The notes under the pieces were generated by a model. The model was not told the DNA's origin and made no database searches. It worked only from the letters and a program-made list of their open reading frames with translations. The position numbers were made by a program, and so were the translations under genes. Shown here in pieces: positions 22,319 to 32,470 of a stretch of DNA of 52,337 bases. Position 1 is the stretch's first letter; the number at the start of each line of letters is the position of its first letter. Origin of the DNA: Discostella pseudostelligera (lineage: Eukaryota > Bacillariophyta > Thalassiosirophyceae > Thalassiosirales > Thalassiosiraceae); assembly GCA_036940085.1 (NCBI GenBank), contig JALLBK010000047.1:1-52337 (forward strand), in the 5' to 3' direction.

Positions 22319-25288
22319 ATGAGGCTCACCAACGCCTCCTCTCTACTGGCCGTAGCCACTGGCCTACTTCTTGCCGCCACCAACTCTCCCCTCCTCTTTC
22401 CTGCCGCTGGACTATTCGCCTCCGCCGCCGCAACTTCGGGCGAATGTCCCGGAGGAGTCCAAGCCGACGAATCGGGCGTATGTCCCAACCCCGACATGAT
22501 GGCCGCTGCTGCCGCCAATGACGACGATGAAGACGAAGACAGTTCCGACGACGACGACGACGATGAGCCCACCCGCCGCAGTGGCAATCCACACGCCCAT
22601 CGCATGGAAGAGGGGGAAGAGAAGCCACCCACCACTTGTGAAACCTACCTCAAACTTACCGGATTCAAGGATGCCGTGTACGAAACTCGCTCCTTCTATC
22701 AAGAGGTGGCATGGAGCGAGAATGCCAACAAGCCGGATGTTTGTATGAGCCTCGATGATATATTGCAAATCTGTCATTCGTATAGGCCACACTACCATGA
22801 GCCGTATGTGCATTTCCCCGCGGCATACTTGAAGGAGATGAAACGCATTATTTTCATTGGGGGCGGCGATGCCATGCTCCTACACGAGGCACTGAAATAT
22901 CCCAATGTTGAAATGATTATTGGTCTGGAGTTGGATCAAAAGGTAGTCCGGGAATCACTCAAGCATTTCCACACCCAACCACATTTTGAGGATCCACGTG
23001 TCCAATGGTGGTTCGGGGATGCGGCCAAATCCTTATCGTTGCTCCCCCGAGAATGGTTTGGTACCTTCGATTTGGTCATGGTGGATTTATCCGAGACCGC
23101 CATGTCTATCTCCGTAACCGACGATCTCGACATTTTCGGTGCCCTCTCCCTACTCATGAAACCCGAGGGTATCTTCGTGAAAAATGAACTGTACTACGGT
23201 CAAATGTCCAAGTTGTTCGATCACAGTATCTTCGTTTACATGTGGGACTATCCTATTTTATGTGATCAAGATTGGGCTATGGGGAGTAACAAGATTGATT
23301 TCCTCCATCCCGTCATTGATGATGGACATATGGAACGCGGGGGGATCCGTACTATGGAGTATGTCCCATTGGAGGATGAGGATGAACATTACAAGTTGAT
23401 TAAGGATTATTCGAGGAATGATGCTAGGAAGCAGGGCAAGTGTGATTTGTATGATAAGGAGGTTGCCAAGGCAAAGGCGGGGGATGTGGATAAGAAGGAG
23501 GAACTTGTGAAACCCACCCGATCGGCGGGGGTCCTCCTTGTGGTGGAAGCCGATGGCGTGCAATCCGATCTGTCTACCCTCGAATCGAAGCTCAAGGGAC
23601 TTATGGAAGAGGAGGGGATGCATCCACTCAAGCCTGGAACCGTCGCCGACAAAACACCAGTGGGAGAAGTCTCCTCGGCTCTCTTCCTAGCCATGGAGGA
23701 AGGATATGTCGATGCTCACTACTACCCCGCGAAGAACCATGTTGGTCTCGAAATTGCACTCTGGTCCAAAATCTACAAACTCGACGACTTGCGCAACACT
23801 ATCCTTTCAGTGCTGAACGCTCCCATCGCAAGCACGAGCTCCTACCGTGTCATTCATGGCGGTATGCTCGGGGCCAAGAATTGGAAGGAGGATGTCGAGG
23901 CCGTGGGTCCGGTCAACAAGAATTTGCGAGAGTGTGATCCCGAGGTGAAGGCCGCCGAGCCTCAGATTGGCGATGGTCCTATTGATAGCGAGGTGTTTGC
24001 CACCGCTGTTACCAGCAGTCTGAACTTGTTGCCCAAGAAGATGGACAAGGTAGTCGCCGTCCTATGTGGTACGGAGGGTACGGATGAATGTAAAATCGTG
24101 CAGACGCTGAAGCAGCACAGTAAGGTGGATAAGGTCGTGGCTCTCTGGGACTGTCCCGCTGACGGAAAGAAGAAGGCTACCAAGGATGCCGATGACGTAG
24201 TATCGAATGTATATGTCTGCGATCCGAAGGATGTAAAGCGTTCTGCGAAAATTGAGGAGGGATATTCCGCCGTGGTCGTTGATCCCCAAGCCTCGGAGGC
24301 ATTTATTAGTAACATGACGAAAGAATTTTGCAAGAGGGGCGATGCCGGACAACATGTCCTTCTTCGCGACCAGGTTGCATTCATGACATCGTTGTCGAAT
24401 GATTCCGAAGTTGTCTTCTTCGCGACATGTGTGAAGGGTCTTATCAAGGGCATGGTCCGTAGTTCGCGCATTATCATCGATAAGACTGCGCAATACGGAA
24501 TTATTGGTACCAGCAACCCCAGCTTCGTCCGACGCGTTGTGGACATCTCCGAATCGATTCAAAAGAAGACCGGAATCCGTACCGTAATTGATAAGATGGT
24601 CGGTGGACCGGTGCAGCAGCAGAGGAATTACGATCCAGAACATTACCCAGCCAACGCCTACGATGAACGGGATGCTCTCAAACAGTACACCAACCAAATG
24701 CCACTAGCGAGTCAAAGTTTGTATCAACTCGAAGTTTCGGATGAGGGCGATGTGAAGGCATTGTCGGCGAAAGTGATCTATGATGCATTCGAGGCGGTGA
24801 TCACGTCGAGCCAAAAGTTTGCAGGCGCTAAGCGTGTCACCTTTGACAAGGAGATTGGCGACGGATCTGTGAGCGCGGCTATTCTCGCTGCTGGTCACTT
24901 CATCGTGACATGGGATGGATCTGGTCGATTGACGCTTAACACCATGACGCTAGACGAGCAGTACGAGGCAATACCCCCCAACGCCGAGGTACCTGATATG
25001 ATTTTGTCGGTACATAAAAATGAAATTGTGGATCTCTTCCTCAGCAAGCTCCCTCCCTCCGCCAAAGTTTCTGTTCGAGAGCAAATGCCTCGTGGGTCAA
25101 ATCGCGTGGTCAACTTCAAGCGAGATATCAACGCCATCCCGAATTGCACCGATCATTTTGTTTTGTGCATGGACTTTGCAAAAGATGGCGAGTGCGACGA
25201 CGAAGAGGAAAAGGCTTGGATGCACAAATATTGCTCATTGAGTTGTGGTACATGCGATAAAATGACGATGGGAGTGCCGCATCCTTAG
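22319..25288 (+). CDS. Secreted tandem aminopropyltransferase / AdoMet decarboxylase-like fusion with ShKT tail
   Basis: Single exon, 989 residues, starting with a hydrophobic signal-like segment (1-37). Residues about 100-330 form a spermidine-synthase-like Rossmann fold: RIIFIGGGDAMLLHEAL (canonical GGGDG), EMIIGLELDQKVV, then VMVDLSE where active aminopropyltransferases have DSxDPxGP. Residues about 400-540 resemble bacterial SpeD-type AdoMet decarboxylase (ALFLAMEEGYVDAHYYP), but Gly/Tyr sit where the self-cleaving Ser and the His are expected. A second degenerate pair follows (about 585-700 and 800-890). The end (940-982) is a six-Cys ShKT domain. Diatom fusions of this kind have been proposed to make long-chain polyamines used in silica precipitation; a secretory location fits. 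Catalysis is uncertain. It is divergent from ASPM and lies near AdoMet synthetase. Confidence 0.8.
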   Translation: MRLTNASSLLAVATGLLLAATNSPLLFPAAGLFASAAATSGECPGGVQADESGVCPNPDMMAAAAANDDDEDEDSSDDDDDDEPTRRSGNPHAHRMEEGEEKPPTTCETYLKLTGFKDAVYETRSFYQEVAWSENANKPDVCMSLDDILQICHSYRPHYHEPYVHFPAAYLKEMKRIIFIGGGDAMLLHEALKYPNVEMIIGLELDQKVVRESLKHFHTQPHFEDPRVQWWFGDAAKSLSLLPREWFGTFDLVMVDLSETAMSISVTDDLDIFGALSLLMKPEGIFVKNELYYGQMSKLFDHSIFVYMWDYPILCDQDWAMGSNKIDFLHPVIDDGHMERGGIRTMEYVPLEDEDEHYKLIKDYSRNDARKQGKCDLYDKEVAKAKAGDVDKKEELVKPTRSAGVLLVVEADGVQSDLSTLESKLKGLMEEEGMHPLKPGTVADKTPVGEVSSALFLAMEEGYVDAHYYPAKNHVGLEIALWSKIYKLDDLRNTILSVLNAPIASTSSYRVIHGGMLGAKNWKEDVEAVGPVNKNLRECDPEVKAAEPQIGDGPIDSEVFATAVTSSLNLLPKKMDKVVAVLCGTEGTDECKIVQTLKQHSKVDKVVALWDCPADGKKKATKDADDVVSNVYVCDPKDVKRSAKIEEGYSAVVVDPQASEAFISNMTKEFCKRGDAGQHVLLRDQVAFMTSLSNDSEVVFFATCVKGLIKGMVRSSRIIIDKTAQYGIIGTSNPSFVRRVVDISESIQKKTGIRTVIDKMVGGPVQQQRNYDPEHYPANAYDERDALKQYTNQMPLASQSLYQLEVSDEGDVKALSAKVIYDAFEAVITSSQKFAGAKRVTFDKEIGDGSVSAAILAAGHFIVTWDGSGRLTLNTMTLDEQYEAIPPNAEVPDMILSVHKNEIVDLFLSKLPPSAKVSVREQMPRGSNRVVNFKRDINAIPNCTDHFVLCMDFAKDGECDDEEEKAWMHKYCSLSCGTCDKMTMGVPHP

Positions 25289-27033
25289 GCCGGAAAAGGG
25301 TCTGGCTAATTGAGTTTGGGTTGTTACACTACTATGACATGATGACGACGGGCTACTAAATCTCAATCTTGATGCAACCATAGTATTTCTGTCCTCTCTA
25401 GGTTCCGTTTCGTTTTGATAAATGACGGAAAGTGTGAATGGAATGAACATAAGAGAGGATGATCTGAGTTGCCCATGCGATGTGAGACGTGACATCGAGC
25501 GACATCGAGCTGCATCAATCAACGGTAGTAGTTTTGGCAGCATTCCTAATAATATGATTTGCTCAACATTATTCAAGTCTGTTTCCCCGGCGGCCACCGC
25601 CCTTTTTGCTTCGCGCAGCGCGAGTAGAGTGACTTTGGGGCAAGCCTATCGGCGGCTAGTTTCGCGGCTCATTTGAAATTTGGCTCAGCTGAGCTCCGCT
25701 CGGCTCAGCTGAGCCAAGAAAATGCTGGGATTAGGGATTAGCCGACTAAATATTATTTGTTATTCAGAACAAGAATTCTAGCGATACCGCCCTCCTCCTC
25801 GCCACCGCCGCCAGCAGCATCGACCATGGCGGCCGGCCCACCCCCTACGGCCATCGATTCATTGCTTGAGACGCCGCAATATGTACCAACGCGATGACGA
25901 TAATAATTTGCACAACGGAAGAGGTAGGGTGTGTAGATGCCCCAGCCAACTTGGCGTGCGATCGCGTCGACCGGAAGGCTGTCGAATATCAAATGGCGTC
26001 GCTCGGGAAATTGAACTTTTCGTCGTCGTCATTGTTGGTGGCGATTCAGGGTCAACGCTCCATCAATGACGACAGCAGCCCGTCTATTAATTATATGTAT
26101 AATTTATGATAATGTAATAGAGTAATATGTCACCTATATCGCCGTTAGGCTTAGTAAAACAAGAAATATCCGTCGCAACATCGGCGCGAATCGTCGAGTG
26201 GTTCGACCTCCATTTCTCATTCAATTTACGTGGCATTTAAACAATTATAGCATCACTAGATAGCGGATAAACCGAGCTTTCCAATGAGGTGCGGAAACCC
26301 CTACAAAGTCGACGCTGTCAATGATGGTAGTGGGCGGCGGCGGCGGTCATGGTGTTTATCAATTATTTTTCGTGCTCGCGAGCCGATCGCCGATGAGCCG
26401 CTCACTGAGCAAAGAATCGGTCCAAAATATCAAAAAAATTCCGATAGTCTCCAAATGGCTCATTTGAGGGCTCATTTGGAAACACTGAACCGTCAAATTT
26501 GTGCCCGATAGACTTGGGTCTTTGAATCAATTGTCGTATTGAAGATGTGGCCGTCACAAATTGCTTAAATTGCACAGGAACACATTCGATGCAAAACATA
26601 CCTGTCTTCTGAGACACCTATCGAACATAAGATGCAAGATCCTAATTACTTCCACTGCAACGTATTAGGAGTACCAGTTGAAGCTGAAGCAAGGATTGAC
26701 AGTTGCTGCTTTCTACCCACGCTTAAGATTCCTCTCGAAAAATAACTGTGGGTCATCTGACGTGTCATATTCCTTATGACGTGTTATAGTTCGATAACCG
26801 TTTCTGCATTACGTGGTAAAACGATTGGTGTGTCAGAGGTTTACTTAACATTAAGGAACCATCTGCTGCAATGAATGGTGCTTGGTGCAGCAGCTGCATT
26901 GACGTGGCGTCGAATTTGTTAAGTAACAGTGGCCAATGATGTCACAAAATCATAAAGTGAGGATGAATGGAATAGGATATCTGATATCTTCGTCTTCGAA
27001 CTGCAACATGATATTGTTATTATCGTGTGAATA
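25289..27033. other. Intergenic region, 1.7 kb
   Basis: Holds the 3' end of the polyamine-synthase-like gene and the promoter of the next gene. Notable items are the paired palindromes at 25682-25715, an AT-rich segment (26080-26260), and a short inverted repeat (CTGCTGCA / TGCAGCAG, about 26863-26895). Open frames such as 25753-25992 minus are Gly-rich at one end and unrecognisable. No RNA gene was seen. Confidence 0.5.
25682..25715. repeat. Two copies of palindrome GGCTCAGCTGAGC(C)
   Basis: The first copy GGCTCAGCTGAGC is at 25682-25694 and the second, perfect 14-bp palindrome GGCTCAGCTGAGCC at 25702-25715, separated by 7 bp. Each contains CAGCTG, an E-box. The pair could form cruciforms or bind a dimeric factor. 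Confidence 0.85.
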
Positions 27034-28893
27034 ATGCACCATGATGTGCTTGCTCTGATTCGACTTCGTACCCCTGTAGACTCAGGTAGTATCGTAGGTT
27101 CTCTCTCTCTGGAGATAGAGAGAGAGAGAGCAATGAATAGGTCGAAGAATCGTCCTTCATCAAAGGAAGATGGGGACAAGGATAAGACGACACAGAAGCA
27201 GCCCCAGACGTCGACAACCAATGACAACCTCGAGGACCCATCCGAGACGGCATGTAATGGTTCAATAACAACAAGTACAGGAGTTGATGAAACACCGAGT
27301 GCTGGCTCCAGCATGACAGAAGGCACGTTGCGGGAAGAGGCCGAACAGCCATTGGACGAAAATGATGGCGAGAGTAATGTCGTCCGTGGTGGGCAACAAT
27401 ACAATGAACCTCTTGCTGTTGCGGCAGAAACGACAGAGACTACCCCTTCATCTCCACCGACGTCGTTGGCAATAGAGCGAAGCACGAACATTGCCCACCC
27501 TCCCAACATCTCTGAAGTGGATTTACAGCAGGTTGCTAGAATCAGGATGCTCTCACATCATGCCCAAGCGCAGGCACAGTCATCACGAATAATACCTACT
27601 CCAAACGAGCAGTTGCTGCAGCAGCAAAGTTTATTTCCTGTTCATCCGCTCATGGCATTGGCGGGTATTCCTCTTGCAATTGTACCTCCAGCGCCACCGC
27701 CGCCAACATCCCTGCATTCATTATTGCTGGAACAGTTACAACTGTCACAGGCGCTGGGGAGTCTTCCAAACAATCTCTCAATTTTTCCTCCGTCTCCAAC
27801 ACAAATGCCTCTGGCTCCGTCATTACTGGGACTTCCACAGCTAGCATCATTAACCCAGAACTTCACCGCACACGGATCTCTGTCTCAAGTAACAGCAACA
27901 CAGCTCCAACTAGCATCGTTGTTGGCTTCAGCAGGTCTAACCGCAGGTCAATCCAACCACGGTTTGTACATGCAACCATCACCTTTTACCCTCGCGACAG
28001 CGCATTTACTTGATCAACAACTAGCGGCATCGTCAAACCACCATGTTGCTCGTCAAGCAACGTTTCCATCTCAATTGATCCAGAGCCATGAACATACTAA
28101 TAGAATCGAACAACTTGTCGCAATGCTATTATCACAGCAACAACTAGGTATCGCGAACACATTTTCTACCCAAGTACCGACACCATCATTAACAAACCAG
28201 GGGAGATTGCTACTCCGTCAATTGAATGCCGACTCCGAGTCTAATCCAAGAATGGCACACGTTGCTATTCCGGCAGCATCAGCAATACAATCGCATTTTC
28301 TTCATCCCATTCCAAACCCACCCTTAGACAACGCGATGATTGATCAGAGATTGGGCACCATCGAGTCGTCTCCTTCGATCTTACAGCAACTAGGAAGTCA
28401 AGCAGCAGCACCAACCTCAACATCATTAGGATCAATTTTTCTGCATACACTCTCAAATCAATTGGTGCGAAATCCGACGCTTGATCACAGATTGTACGCT
28501 GATCAGGAGGCTTTCTCTGAATCATCACCTGGGGCAAGTCATTCAAAAGAGAAACGATGGATGATGCGCTACGAAGAACTAAAACAGTTCCAAGAGGTGA
28601 GATTAACTGCTAGTTGCGATGAACTTGCCGACTTCGTATGAAATCTTCCTTACATCCTCGTGATACCTTCCCCTTACGCCATCTATCGTACGAAACAGAA
28701 ATATGGACATTGCCGTGTTCCTCATGGCTACGAAGAAAATCGCAAGCTGTCATGGTGGGTGATGAACCAACGGGCCCAGTACCAAATGCTCAAGAAAGGA
28801 AAGCCAAGCTGGCTATCAGAAGATCGAGTGGCGTTACTAGATCGTCTAGGATTTGATTGGAATCCCATCATTGGGAAATCCTGTAAACGATAA
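27034..28893 (+). CDS. Gln/Ser-rich protein with C-terminal helicase-associated domain
   Basis: Two exons, join(27034..28596, 28699..28893), 585 residues. The 102-bp intron (28597-28698, GTGAGA/CAG) splits the recognisable domain. Joining gives RYEELKQFQE-KYGHCRVPHG, then LSWWVMNQRAQY, LSEDRVALLDRLGFDW, which is a helicase-associated (HA) repeat: W/Y..L..F, GHC.VP, L..WV..QR, R...L..LGF.W. The HA repeat occurs alone or in arrays in many diatom proteins and is thought to bind nucleic acid or act in regulation; the precise role is unknown. The preceding 500 residues are low complexity, rich in Gln, Leu, Ser and Pro, like an intrinsically disordered transcription-type region. The start could instead be M at 27133, because 27101-27130 is a CT/GA inverted repeat that may belong to the 5' UTR. 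Confidence 0.75.
27101..27130. repeat. CT/GA inverted repeat at gene start
   Basis: CTCTCTCTCT (27101-27110), a short GGAGAT spacer, then AGAGAGAGAGAGAG (27117-27130), just upstream of the alternative ATG at 27133. It could form a hairpin in the transcript 5' region. Confidence 0.85.
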
Positions 28894-29374
28894 CGGATTG
28901 TCTAGAGAGATCATTTACGCCCATCGACAACGAGGCTATATCTTATGCGAGCCTACAAATAATGATCAACGAAGGCAATTCATGCAAACCCTTTGCGTGT
29001 GCGTGCTCTTTTATTGGATGCATAGAGTATTAAACTATATCACAATCATTTCATAAGATGCTCGCGAACACCACATCTCACTGTCGCTTTGAGGTTACAG
29101 TTAGGTAAGGTAGAGTTCCTTGTTCTATGACACTTACAATGAAAAATTCTAATTTATCCAGGTGCTTTGCAGATAGGAAACGTTTCAGGGTGTGAACCAC
29201 CATAGCATCGACACTCAGAGCGAGATGGTGCTGAAGAGTTGATGGGCAAACATAAAGAAGTCGACGTTGATATGCAAGAACCGCCCGAATGAAGTTATTA
29301 TACACGAACTGCCAATGATGTTTACAATCAAGTCGATTGTATCAGATGAATTGAAGCTGAGTTTGATAATTGCT
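28894..29374. other. Convergent 3' region
   Basis: Lies between the stop of the HA-domain gene (plus) and the proposed stop of the Pro-Thr protein gene (minus). On the minus strand two overlapping frames stay open (29215-29381 and 29078-29305), with translations that look more protein-like than chance. They could be alternative 3' exons of the Pro-Thr protein gene. Otherwise nothing is recognised. Confidence 0.4.
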
Positions 29375-32300
29375 TCATGAACTGCAAAATGATACGTGTA
29401 GGTGACGAAGCGAGGGGTTAGTGAGCGCGAAAAAGACAGTGGCAACGAAGACATCAGACACTCACGACGAGACAGTAGCTTGCTGTGTGGGCGAAGGTGT
29501 ATTCATAGCTCTTTCATCATGTCCAAGCAGCAAAAGTTAGTGAAAGACGGGTTTATAAGTGGAAGGGTGACGATGGGTTACTCACAGAAGAGTTGATGGT
29601 GCAGGTGTTGTGAATACCGTTAATGGAAATGTCGGCGCTTCGGAGGATAGTTTGAGATCAATAATTGAGAGAGGTGAGAGCGAGTCACATGAACAATGGA
29701 ATCGATGATTTCGATACCATTCTCGCACTTACGCAAGGTGGAAGGTACTCCAACGGGGAATGTCGGCGCTTCGAAGGTTTGTTTGAGATAAATAGTTGAG
29801 AGATGGGAGAACGAGTCACATGTATCTACATGGAATTGATGATTTCGATACCATTCTTGCACTTACGTAAGGTTGAAGGTACTCCTACAAGTAATGTCGG
29901 CGCTTCGGAGATTTGTTTGAGATCAATAATTGAGAGATGTGAGATCGAGTCACATGTATCTACAATGGAATTGATGGTTTCGANCTCACATGCGGAAGGA
30001 CCGAAAGTGGCTGCTGATGGTTCGAAGAATGTCGGCGCTGCGAAGGTTTGTTTGAGATCAATAATTGAGAGATGTGAGATCGAGTCACATGTATCTACAA
30101 TGGAATTGTCGATTCCGATATCATTCTTGCACTCACATGCGGAAGGACCGAAAGTGGCTGCTGATGGTTCGAAGAATGTCGGCGCTATAGTTAAGTGTAT
30201 TTGAGGAGATAAGTAGTTTAGTCTCGTTCAAGTTAAAATGGGACCCCTGAGCACCATGAGTTGCACTTACCTGGGGTTGAACTGATAGGGGTAGCCTGTA
30301 TAGTTGTGAAAATCGTCGGTACTGTTGGCATGTTCGAGGAGAGACGGTAACGATCTGGTGTAAGTGATTTGATGTAATGCCAGCAAGATGAAAACATCCA
30401 CGCAACTTACAAGAACTTGTAGGTTCAATGTACGTTGGCGCTGTTGGTTGTGGACGATGATTTGTTAGTTTGATTAGAAAACGAGCGTACTAACATTATT
30501 GCAAACAAATTGCACGTACAGATGGTTGGAACACTCGTAGGGAAAGATACGGTACCCATATAGGTCGGCGCTGCAACGATAGATTGGTTGGATTGAAAAG
30601 GAAGATTGAATATGAATACAAGAGCCAAAATTTGCATCAGAAATAATTGAGGACGATCCCCGGACTCACTAAGTGTTGGGAGTGGGGTATCAATATCCAG
30701 CCTGGGAGAGCAGTTACAAAAACAACAACAACATTCTCATTGGATTAGATGCGCACATCTCCGAAGCAACCAAAGGAAAAACATATAACCAAATTCAACT
30801 AACTCTAAATATGTTGGTGCTGTCATTCAATGCGAGAGCAAAGAGTTGGTAAGCTGCACATTTCATCAACGTATACCTGCAATAAGTCAAGTTTTGTTTA
30901 CTTACCGAGAGTGGGAATGTTTGGGTCGTCAATCAGTACTTCAAAAGTTGGCGCCTCCGTAGGACTTTCACTGAAATAGACGTGATTAAATTCACATTGA
31001 GGCAGCGATCATGTAGTTGTGGGTAAAGTAATGAATTAAATCACACTCACGTGTTTGTTAGGTATGTTGGTGATTGCGTTGGAATCCTAACCATTGGGAG
31101 CAGTAGTAGTCGGTTGTGCAGGGTCAGATGTCAAGGAAAAGTTGTTCAATAGAAAGACAATTCATAACTCACGTAGTTGCAATCTCTGTCACCATTGGCG
31201 TCGGGAAAAATGTCGGCATGTCGGTGACGAATGTCGGATACGGACTTTTATTTGAAGCAATAGTTGTTAGTTAGGAGCAAGTGGAGGAAATGATTTCATA
31301 TCAAAACGAAAATTAACTCACGTTTCCACAGGCTCAATACCCGTCGTCGGGGTGGCAGTTGGAATATTTGTGACACTTGTAGGCTCGTAGGTTGGAAAAT
31401 CTAGTCAGACGATAACATTGAAAGGTAGAACAAAATTTGAGACGAAGATGAAGTTCAATCAATGCAAACAAATAATAGAGCAGTCGTAATGTTGTCGCAC
31501 AATTTGACTCACAAGTTGGCATGTACGTGGGAACCGGTTCGATAGGTGGAGGTTGTTCGACTGGTGGGATCTGATGCAAAGGAGGCGGTGCCGACCATAA
31601 AGGAGGCGGCGCTGACCATAAGGGAGGCGGCACTGACCATCCACTGAAACTATTGTCAGCTTTCCCAGACTTGAAAGATTTCCCACCCTTTCCAGACTTG
31701 CTCCCCGTAGCTCCATATTGCCATCCATAATGAATCTCTGGAGGTTGGATATCAATATCATGTCCCCACCATGTACCAACTTGATCATGCTGGTGATTGG
31801 CATACTCCATACTGTGTATGACGCAGTCCATGGCAGATCCGTTGAAATACAATCGACAACATCCAGTAATTGTTGTGGTAAGTTCAAATGTTTCATCGGG
31901 ATACTTGTTGCCTTGGACACATATTTTGGAATCGATGAGTGGAAAGTAACCATGGACGAGTGTGCCGGCCAATCCAAGATTATGATCACCCATCTCGTTC
32001 TCATTGTTATACCTCTCAGCCGCCTGCTGCTGCTTTTGTTGTTGCTGCTGATATCGCTGCTGCTTCAACCTTTTGTTGGCACCTCTATGATGCGGCTGCT
32101 TCTGCGTCCTCGTCACACCTCCACCGCCAACTTTCTTAGGTTGAGCATAACCGGCATTTCGGGTCTTTTTCGTATTGCCAGTTCGCCTCATCTTGCCCCC
32201 TTTCTTCTGCTGCAATCGTCTCGCTTCGGCATCCGTACCGTCATGCTCATCGGCGCCCTTGTTGACAATTGTTGCACGTAGCGCTGGTTGTTGTTCACGT

Positions 32301-32470
32301 TCATCGATATTCCTTTCTAGCGATGGAATCGCATCCGTCGAAGCTTGTGCAAGAGCGAACATTTGCGTCGGACACGAAGTGATTGATGCAAGCATTCCAA
32401 CAAGTAGGAAGGACGCCATCGCAATCGGTGGTGGTGGAGGATTCCGTCGATTAGACTGTACCTTTGCCAT
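29375..32470 (-). CDS. Secreted Cys / Lys-Ser-Gly / Pro-Thr repeat protein, many small exons
   Basis: Proposed exons on the minus strand: 32470-31513, 31400-31322, 31244-31173, 31086-31051, 30970-30906, 30819-30804, 30701-30670, 30570-30520, 30440-30411, 30321-30271, 30184-30137, 30037-29990, 29902-29867, 29768-29733, 29637-29586, 29510-29466 and 29381-29375 (stop TGA). Every join keeps frame and gives Pro-Thr peptides (YFPTYEP, SPYPTFVTDMPTF, IPTQSPTYL, APTFFEPS). Exon 1 encodes a signal peptide (hydrophobic 15-43), a basic Gln-rich stretch, a Cys module (C, KYPDETF, TGCCRLYF, C), a Lys cluster (GSKSGKGGKSFKSGK) and WSAPPPL repeats. The Cys module and PT linkers resemble those of the RCC1-family protein at 6831-13561, suggesting a common extracellular, possibly silica-associated, role. 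The 3' end is least certain: a 17-nt version of the penultimate exon (29482-29466) would open another frame to 29215. Confidence 0.65.
29586..30184 (-). repeat. Tandem array of exon-plus-intron units, about 131-147 bp
   Basis: Five units begin at the conserved word CGCCGACATT, at 29637, 29768, 29902, 30037 and 30184 on the minus strand. Each holds a 36-52 nt exon and a homologous intron. Introns share CATGTGACTCG, TCTCTCAATTATTGATCTC and a C(T/G)(C/T)CGAAG-like acceptor. The internal exons are 36, 36, 48 and 48 nt, all phase 1 at both ends, so adding or losing a unit keeps frame. Confidence 0.85.
29984..29984. other. Ambiguous base (N)
   Basis: A single N lies at the fifth-to-sixth base of a predicted splice donor inside the tandem exon-intron array. 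The intron here lacks about 12 nt present in its neighbours, so this is probably a repeat-induced assembly join and not a true difference. Confidence 0.7.

Noticed and set aside
22300..22635. Minus-strand frames opposite the polyamine-synthase-like gene
   Set aside because: They are shadows of the plus-strand coding sequence, which has a clear signal peptide and domains.
23962..24697. Minus-strand frames of 194 and 211 codons
   Set aside because: Antisense shadow of the same gene. No family signal.
25753..25992. 79-codon minus-strand frame between genes
   Set aside because: Partly Gly-rich and not recognised. It could be a small exon, but no splice context or partner was seen.
14428..32470. 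Reading the AdoMet synthetase and polyamine-type genes as a bacterial operon
   Set aside because: Genes are on both strands, contain or adjoin spliceosomal introns and have separate intergenic regions. Only loose neighbourhood is supported.
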